This document shows positions 58,613 to 64,000 of a DNA stretch of 64,000 bases, in pieces. Under the pieces are notes generated by a model, which saw only the letters and a program-made list of their open reading frames with translations, did no database searches and was not told the DNA's origin. A program made the position numbers and the translations under genes. Positions within the stretch are counted from its first letter, which is position 1. Each line of letters starts with the position of its first letter. This stretch comes from an uncultured Cryomorphaceae bacterium (GTDB lineage: Bacteria; Bacteroidota; Bacteroidia; Flavobacteriales; Schleiferiaceae). The stretch lies in contig CAKZJV010000007.1 of the NCBI GenBank assembly GCA_937120475.1, positions 124,001 through 188,000 on the forward strand, written 5' to 3'.

Positions 58613-60106
58613 TTAAACGTAGCTCACTTTTTCAATCCACTCTTCCGCAGCTTTAAAAATGCGCTCTTTCCGGTCGGCATTCATTTTATCGAGGGAGCTT
58701 ACCATCATGCTCATCCTTTGGTTTTTGGCAAAGGTCTTTCGTTTGCGGTCAATAAAGCGCCAGTAAAGACCATCTACCACATCGCACCAGTCCCCCTTTT
58801 GGTAATTGCTCATTTTAAGGATGTAGTTGCTACCACCGATGTAGGGTTTGGTGGCGAAAATACCGCCCTCGGCAAACTGGCTCATTCCAAAAACATTGGG
58901 TGCCATAACCCAATCAGCACTGTCTATGTACATTTCCATAAACCACTTGTACACCTCCTGCGGGTGTAAACCGGTAGTGAGCATAATATTGCCGAGTATC
59001 ATCAGCCGCTCGATGTGATGGGTATAGGCGTGCTTTTGCACTTTTCGGATGCTGTCGTCCAGGGGAGGGATGCCGGTAGAGCCCTCATACCAGCAGTCCT
59101 TCATTTTTCGCTGGTGATGGAAGTAATTTTTATCCAGTTCAAAGTTGTGGTAAATACCCCGCATAAATTCGCGCCAGCCTATAATTTGCCGCACTATGCC
59201 TTCTACGCTGGGGTAATGGGTATTATTTTCCCGGTAGTATTCAATAATCCGGTCGGTTAATTCATCCGGGGTGATGAGCCCCATATTGAGGTAGGGTGAA
59301 AGTACCGAGTGAAACAAAAAAGCTTCGTCCTTATCAATGGCATCTTCATAAGGTCCGAAATCTTCGAACCGTTCTTTCAAAAAAGTATTCACCCTTTGTA
59401 AAGCTGATCTTCGGGTGGTGCTCCAGTTGAAATTTTCCGTTTCACCGGGGTGATCGGCAAAAAGCTGATTCACCAGTTTAATAACCTCCTGGTCATGATC
59501 AGTAAGAGCGGACTGAACACGGTCAGGAATATTGATATTTTTCGGAAGCTTTTGGCGGTTTTCAGCATCAAAACTCCACTTCCCTTTTAAAGGCTCCCCC
59601 GAAGAGGTAAGCAACAAGCCCAACTTCTTGCGTTGCTCCTTGTAAAAGGTTTGCATGAAGGGTTTTTTATGCGCTTTTAAATAATTGTCAAAGTCTTTTT
59701 TCGAAGTAACAAAACCGGGGGAATCCACCACTTCCAACTCCAGCTTGTGTTTTTTACAAAACTGGCGGATACGCTGGTCCATAAAGGCATCCTCAATATC
59801 GTAGGTTACCAGTTTTTTTAGGGAGCTATACTGCTCCAGGGTATGTTCCAGCTTTTCTTCATAGGACTGATCACGGTTTTGGGCACTGAGGCGGTGGTAA
59901 ACCAACTTGTGTTTTTCACTTAAGGCATCGGCATGACTGCGCATAGCACTGAGGAAAAGCACGAGCTTATGCTTATGATATTTGAAATGGGTGCATAGCC
60001 CGGCATCTTCAGCCATAAAAAAAAGAGTACGATCATCCGCCTGTAGTCGTTCATGATCCGGGAATAAACAATGCCCCATTACAAGGGCTATTTTTTGATA
60101 AGCCAT
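58613..60106 (-). CDS. CryPro-type (photolyase-related) protein without FeS-cluster cysteines
   Basis: A 497-aa photolyase-superfamily protein of the group called FeS-BCP/CryPro. Typical landmarks are MGHCLFPDH, VTYDIEDAFMD, HAYTHHIERLMILGNIML, DWVMAPNVFGMSQFAEGG and DGLYWRFIDR. In the founding enzymes an iron-sulfur cluster is held by four Cys. Here the C-terminal region has just one (about Cys441, in KGDWCDVV), and the position of the first ligand reads GIPPLDD instead of a Cys. So the cluster is probably absent. It may be a (6-4) photolyase or blue-light sensor. ATG 60106 is chosen over a TTG at 60112. It is divergent from DUF2256-cry-DASH. Confidence 0.85.
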   Translation of the reverse strand: MAYQKIALVMGHCLFPDHERLQADDRTLFFMAEDAGLCTHFKYHKHKLVLFLSAMRSHADALSEKHKLVYHRLSAQNRDQSYEEKLEHTLEQYSSLKKLVTYDIEDAFMDQRIRQFCKKHKLELEVVDSPGFVTSKKDFDNYLKAHKKPFMQTFYKEQRKKLGLLLTSSGEPLKGKWSFDAENRQKLPKNINIPDRVQSALTDHDQEVIKLVNQLFADHPGETENFNWSTTRRSALQRVNTFLKERFEDFGPYEDAIDKDEAFLFHSVLSPYLNMGLITPDELTDRIIEYYRENNTHYPSVEGIVRQIIGWREFMRGIYHNFELDKNYFHHQRKMKDCWYEGSTGIPPLDDSIRKVQKHAYTHHIERLMILGNIMLTTGLHPQEVYKWFMEMYIDSADWVMAPNVFGMSQFAEGGIFATKPYIGGSNYILKMSNYQKGDWCDVVDGLYWRFIDRKRKTFAKNQRMSMMVSSLDKMNADRKERIFKAAEEWIEKVSYV

Positions 60107-60145
60107 GCTCAATAAACCAAACCGGTGTGCCGGTGTTTACAGCCT

Positions 60146-60286
60146 ATGCTTAAACAACACCTCCCCGAAAAGATTTGCCCGGTGTGCCAAAGGCCTTTCA
60201 GGTGGCGCAAAAAATGGGAAAAAAACTGGGATGAGGTGAAATATTGCAGTGAACGCTGCCGAAGGTCAAAAAATAAGAGTGAATGA
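60146..60286 (+). CDS. DUF2256 zinc-ribbon mini-protein
   Basis: A 46-aa protein too short for normal gene finding, yet certain from its sequence: two CxxC-type pairs (CPVCQRPF and CSERCRRS) hold a zinc, around a [14 protein letters not shown] helix. It lies directly before cry-DASH with its stop overlapping that start (ATGA). DUF2256 genes very often neighbour photolyase/cryptochrome genes, so a role with the photolyase is likely, but no function is established. It is 39 bp from the divergent CryPro start; that gap holds the direct repeat ccggtgtgccggtg. Confidence 0.9.
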   Translation: MLKQHLPEKICPVCQRPFRWRKKWEKNWDEVKYCSERCRRSKNKSE

Positions 60287-61545
60287 GAATTGCCATTTGG
60301 TTCAGGAATGACTTACGCGTGAAAGATCACCAGGTGCTTTTTGAAGCTTGCCAAAAAGCAGATGAAGTGGTGCCTTTTTATTGCTTCGATGATCATTATT
60401 ACCAAACTGCTTCACTCGGTTTCCCCAAAATCGGTCCCCACCGGGCACGCTTTATTAAAGAAAGCGTAGAAAACCTGCATGCCAAATTAAAGGCGAAGGG
60501 TGGTGGTTTGGTTGTTCGCCAGGGCAATACCGCCTCCGAATTGCAAAAGCTGCATGAGCAGTTTCCTTTGGATGCTATTTATTTTACTGAGGAGACTACT
60601 AAAGAGGAAAAAGACCTTGAAAAAAAGGTGGCTGACCTTAAAATTCCGCTCCAAAGTTTTGAAAACCAGGCATTGTATTCCGTATCTAAGTTGCCTTTTG
60701 CGATAGAGGATATGCCCTGGGTTTTTACCGAATTCAGAAAGGCGGTTGAAAAACAATGTGAAGTAAGTGCACCCACTCCCGAGCCGGAAGCTATCCATGT
60801 TCCGGAGAATTTGCACTTCGGTAAAATTCCCGATCTACCCGAACTTGGACTGGAATACCCCGACAAAGATCAAAGGGCGGTACTCGATTTTAAAGGTGGG
60901 GAAGAGGCAGCCTGGGAACGTTTACAGCATTATTTCTGGCAAACGGATCAGATCAGCACGTATAAAGAAACGCGAAACGGGATGATCGGTGCGGATTACA
61001 GTTCCAAATTTTCACCCTGGCTGGCACAGGGTTGTATCAGCCCGGTAAGTATTTACCATGAGCTCAAACACTATGAAAAGCAACGAACTAAAAATCAATC
61101 CACCTATTGGTTGTTTTTCGAGTTACTGTGGCGTGACTTTTTTCGCTTTACGGCTCGTAAAGAGCAAGGCCATTTTTTCCGGGTAGATAAGGACGTGCGG
61201 ATATCCATCGATGAACGTTTTGAAAAGTGGTGCCGGGGCGAAACCGGGCAGGACTTTATAGATGGGCACATGAAGGAGTTATGGCATACGGGTTTTATGA
61301 GTAATCGTGGTCGTCAAAATGTGGCCAGCTACCTGGTAAACGACCTGGAACAGCACTGGTATGCCGGGGCACAATGGTTTGAATCGCGCCTGATCGATTA
61401 TGACGTTTGCAGTAACTATGGCAATTGGGCCTACGTTGTCGGAGTGGGGCACGACCCCCGAAAAGACCGTTACTTTAATCCCGAATCACAGGCCGGGCGA
61501 TACGATCCTGATGGAAAGCACGCCCAGCTGTGGAATACAGATTAG
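60283..61545 (+). CDS. cryptochrome DASH / DNA photolyase
   Basis: A 420-aa flavin photolyase of the cry-DASH type. The N-terminal alpha/beta domain (about 1-130) holds the antenna-binding opening [14 protein letters not shown] and [12 protein letters not shown]. The C-terminal FAD domain shows [60 protein letters not shown] and [14 protein letters not shown]. Cry-DASH enzymes repair cyclobutane pyrimidine dimers, mainly in single-stranded DNA, using blue light. It is coupled to the DUF2256 gene and followed after 27 nt by a hybrid sensor kinase. Confidence 0.95.
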   Translation: MRIAIWFRNDLRVKDHQVLFEACQKADEVVPFYCFDDHYYQTASLGFPKIGPHRARFIKESVENLHAKLKAKGGGLVVRQGNTASELQKLHEQFPLDAIYFTEETTKEEKDLEKKVADLKIPLQSFENQALYSVSKLPFAIEDMPWVFTEFRKAVEKQCEVSAPTPEPEAIHVPENLHFGKIPDLPELGLEYPDKDQRAVLDFKGGEEAAWERLQHYFWQTDQISTYKETRNGMIGADYSSKFSPWLAQGCISPVSIYHELKHYEKQRTKNQSTYWLFFELLWRDFFRFTARKEQGHFFRVDKDVRISIDERFEKWCRGETGQDFIDGHMKELWHTGFMSNRGRQNVASYLVNDLEQHWYAGAQWFESRLIDYDVCSNYGNWAYVVGVGHDPRKDRYFNPESQAGRYDPDGKHAQLWNTD

Positions 61546-61572
61546 CCGTAATTTTATCACTTTTAACAGCAA

Positions 61573-64000
61573 ATGAGTAATCCCGGTTCCGGAAATACAA
61601 TAGCCAAGGTGGTGGTCATCCTCATTCTTACATTGGGGGTGCTGGGTGCCATCAGCTATTTTAGTTTTAAGAGTTACCGGGAGTTTACGCAGGCGGTGGA
61701 TTCGCTATCGCAAAAATCGGGTGAAGAAGGGCTTTCCAAAAAAATACTGGCCGACCTGGGTGAACTGGAAGGTTACTCCAGGGCCTACTCACTTACCAAC
61801 AGTGAAAATGATTTTTCGCGCTACCTGGATAAAGCCCGAAAAATGCAGCGGGATATCGATCAACTATACATTCAAAGTGCAGGAAGTAATTACCGCAGGG
61901 AGGTGGATACCCTGCGTAGCCTGTTTAAGTTGAAAATCAGGAGCTTTGAAGAGTTTATCACGGTAAAGAACAGCGGGCGTTTTGACCAACCGAGCCGGGA
62001 TGCGCTACACCTGCTGGCTCAAACGGACAGTACTTTTCTGGCGGATAGCCTTTTGCTGCCCCGGCAGGAGGTGGTTACCACCACGGTAACCGAACCTATT
62101 GCTTCCAAAAAGCCGAAAGAAGAGAAAAAGAGTTGGTTGGGGAGGATATTCAGTGGTAAAGACGATAAGAATGCCAAAGACTCGATACGCAACCGGGTTA
62201 CCCAGGAAACCGTGGTGAGTTACGATAGTACGTACTTTGAAAAAGTGGACACCCTGCTTAGTTCGGTCAAGACTGCACTGGCCAGGGCGGAGAGGATGCG
62301 CCAGCGACAGGAAAAGGAGCTTAGCCAGCAAGAAATGGAGTTGCTGAAGAATGACTTCCGGGTGATCGATAAGTTACGCACGGTCATTCTGAAAATCAAT
62401 CAGTTGGAACGATCTAATGCCAACGAAAAGAAAGGCCGCACCCTGGATATCGCCCGTTCATCCTTTAGCAGTGTTATAATCTTTGCCCTGTGCGGTGGCT
62501 TGCTGGCCATGGTGCTGGTTTACCTGGTTATCAACGATATATTAAGGGAGCGGAACCTGAAAAGTAAACTGGCCGTGGCCAAGGGAGAGGCGGAACGCCT
62601 GGCCCACGTAAAGGAAGAGTTTTTAGCCAATATGAGCCACGAAATCCGCACTCCGCTCAATTCCATCATCGGTTTTTCAGAACAACTGCATGAAACCGGA
62701 TTATCCGAGCTACAGAAGGAAAAACTGGAGAACGTTAGGCGTAGCAGTGACCACTTGCTCATATTGGTGAACGACATTCTCGATTTTTCCAAGATTGAGT
62801 CCGGAAAATTACGACTGGAGAGTATCGGCTTCAGGGTGCAGGATGTGATTAAAGACAGTTTGCATACCCTGAGCCACCAAGCGCAGAATAAAGGCCTGGA
62901 GTTGCGGCAGCACATTGATCCCAGCTTGAAAAAGAGTCTTCTTAAAGGTGACCCGGCCCGGCTCAAACAAATACTCATCAACCTGGCCGGTAACGGGGTA
63001 AAGTTCACGGAAACCGGTTATGTAAAGATCAGTGCCTACCATGAGCCCATGAGGGATGAAAATTACCGGGTGCGATTTGAAGTGGAAGACACTGGCAAAG
63101 GCATCGAAAAGGATAAGCAACTAACTATTTTCGAGGATTTTAGTCAGGAAGATAATACCATCAGCCGTAAATTCGGGGGTACCGGTTTAGGGCTAAGCAT
63201 CAGCCGTAAGCTGATCGAGCTGCAGGGCGGGCGCATTTTTGTGCAAAGCGAGCCCGGAGAGGGGGCGGTTTTCAGCTTTGTGCTGGAATACCCACCAGCC
63301 GATACGGATGAATACAATCATAAATTTAATCCTGAAAATGTGGATATAGACCTGGGTGGAAAATCGTTGTTGCTGATTGATGACGATACCATGAACCATA
63401 TTTTGCTGAAGCCCTCCTTTGAACGGTGGAACTTAAAACTTACCTCCGCCTACGATGGTGAAGAAGGGCTGCGGATGGCGGCTGCCCAAAAATTTGATTT
63501 TATACTGCTCGACCTGCAAATGCCGGGTATGAGTGGTTGGCAGGTCGTTGAAAACATCCGGGCTAATGAAGGGCCTAACCAGCATTCTAAAATTGTGCTA
63601 TGCACCGCCAATGCAATGGTCAAAAAAACCTCGGGCGCACAAACGGAGCAACTGGATGCCACCCTGCTTAAGCCATTTAAGGAGTTCGAGGTGGCTACCC
63701 TGCTGGCGGGCTTTGCCGGAATGGAAAATGAAGATAAGCAGGCGGAATCCAATACCTACACCCTCAACAATTTCAAAACCTTTGCTAATAATGACAATGC
63801 CTTGCTTACCCAATTCCTAGAGTCCTTTATTGAAAGTAATGAAGAGAGCCTGAAACTCCTGGAAAGCTATTTTAAGGAAGGAAATTACCCTAAGGTTGGA
63901 GATACTGCCCACAAAATGAAGAACACCTTCGGGCAGTTAGAAGCCAGGGCGGTTATGAAACATCTCATGGAACTGGAAAAGCTGGTGGATGCCAACCAGC
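61573..64000 (+). CDS. hybrid sensor histidine kinase/response regulator (3' end beyond window)
   Basis: At least 809 residues, open to the window end. TM1 is about residues 11-32, a periplasmic sensor (33-295) with an unfamiliar helical and coiled-coil content, and TM2 about 297-320. Then HisKA with His356 (NMSHEIRTPLNS), HATPase with ILINLAGNGVKF, EDTGKGIEKD and FGGTGLGLSI, a receiver domain with Asp647 (LLDLQMPGMSG), and an HPt domain with His780 (AHKMKNTFG), which is cut off at 64000. It is 27 nt after cry-DASH on the same strand, so it may be co-transcribed. The signal it senses is unknown. Confidence 0.93.
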   Translation, partial: MSNPGSGNTIAKVVVILILTLGVLGAISYFSFKSYREFTQAVDSLSQKSGEEGLSKKILADLGELEGYSRAYSLTNSENDFSRYLDKARKMQRDIDQLYIQSAGSNYRREVDTLRSLFKLKIRSFEEFITVKNSGRFDQPSRDALHLLAQTDSTFLADSLLLPRQEVVTTTVTEPIASKKPKEEKKSWLGRIFSGKDDKNAKDSIRNRVTQETVVSYDSTYFEKVDTLLSSVKTALARAERMRQRQEKELSQQEMELLKNDFRVIDKLRTVILKINQLERSNANEKKGRTLDIARSSFSSVIIFALCGGLLAMVLVYLVINDILRERNLKSKLAVAKGEAERLAHVKEEFLANMSHEIRTPLNSIIGFSEQLHETGLSELQKEKLENVRRSSDHLLILVNDILDFSKIESGKLRLESIGFRVQDVIKDSLHTLSHQAQNKGLELRQHIDPSLKKSLLKGDPARLKQILINLAGNGVKFTETGYVKISAYHEPMRDENYRVRFEVEDTGKGIEKDKQLTIFEDFSQEDNTISRKFGGTGLGLSISRKLIELQGGRIFVQSEPGEGAVFSFVLEYPPADTDEYNHKFNPENVDIDLGGKSLLLIDDDTMNHILLKPSFERWNLKLTSAYDGEEGLRMAAAQKFDFILLDLQMPGMSGWQVVENIRANEGPNQHSKIVLCTANAMVKKTSGAQTEQLDATLLKPFKEFEVATLLAGFAGMENEDKQAESNTYTLNNFKTFANNDNALLTQFLESFIESNEESLKLLESYFKEGNYPKVGDTAHKMKNTFGQLEARAVMKHLMELEKLVDANQ

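Noticed and set aside
60107-60145. Palindromic operator between CryPro and DUF2256
   Set aside because: The ccggtgtgccggtg motif is a direct repeat and only loosely palindromic; I keep it as a note and not as a binding site.
1-64000. tRNA, rRNA, integrase, prophage or transposon genes
   Set aside because: I scanned for typical tRNA loops, terminal inverted repeats with transposase motifs, and phage structural proteins; none was convincing.

Overview
The window comes from a member of the Bacteroidota, most likely a marine, aerobic Flavobacteriales-type organism. Four kinds of evidence support this. Several secreted proteins carry type IX secretion (T9SS) type A or type B C-terminal sorting domains, and there is a PorP/SprF-family T9SS protein. 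Several promoters match the Bacteroidota -7 element TAnnTTTG. The purH-mreBCD-mrdA-rodA operon and the lptC/CNNM/PpiD-like cluster have the order usual in this phylum. Finally there is an aerobic Ccm cytochrome c maturation cluster together with photolyases. I see no rRNA, tRNA, CRISPR array, prophage or intact insertion sequence. Most of the window is chromosomal housekeeping DNA with islands of variable secreted-protein genes.

Layout. 1-4.7 kb (+): envelope biogenesis (TPR protein end, LptC, small membrane protein, CNNM/CBS protein, PpiD-like foldase). 4.7-11.7 kb (-): purH-mreB-mreC-mreD-mrdA-rodA, the lateral cell-wall elongation machinery. 11.8-15.8 kb: an MacB-type permease, a GAF/fRMsr-like protein, a T9SS cargo and a DgkA-type lipid kinase. 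15.9-20.4 kb (+): a giant type B T9SS cargo coupled to a PorP/SprF barrel that is fused to a SPOR domain. 20.4-31.7 kb: DinB-like protein, a lone NUMOD4-HNH protein, an M3 oligopeptidase, and a coupled run rsmA-mgtE-outer membrane protein-MscS-2-hydroxyacid dehydrogenase-GNAT, then a peptide-binding lipoprotein. 32.0-40.6 kb (-): a tightly packed ten-gene run ccmB-ccmC-ccmD-ccmE-ccmF-DUF2520-kdsC-ubiA family-maf-nhaC. 40.9-45.1 kb (-): two T9SS cargos, one of them a 1169-residue subtilase, with sharply mosaic base composition. 45.4-54.8 kb: glutathione peroxidase, a tandem pair of 10-cysteine secreted proteins, purT, a coupled trio ending in csaA, a CBM9-like T9SS cargo, VOC and EcsC proteins, a large unknown membrane protein, mdh and a DUF202 protein. 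54.8-60.1 kb (-): CryPro-type photolyase, glycosyltransferase, BASS transporter, SLC13 transporter. 60.1-64 kb (+): DUF2256 mini-gene, cry-DASH, and a hybrid histidine kinase that runs off the window.

The most unusual points are: the PorP-SPOR fusion, which could tether a T9SS component to peptidoglycan; the low-GC patch lying exactly between the catalytic His and Ser of the subtilase; the duplicated secreted 10-Cys family with no recognisable relatives; and the divergent photolyase locus, where the CryPro protein lacks the cysteines that normally bind an iron-sulfur cluster. Nothing in the window looks like a complete new defence or mobile system.
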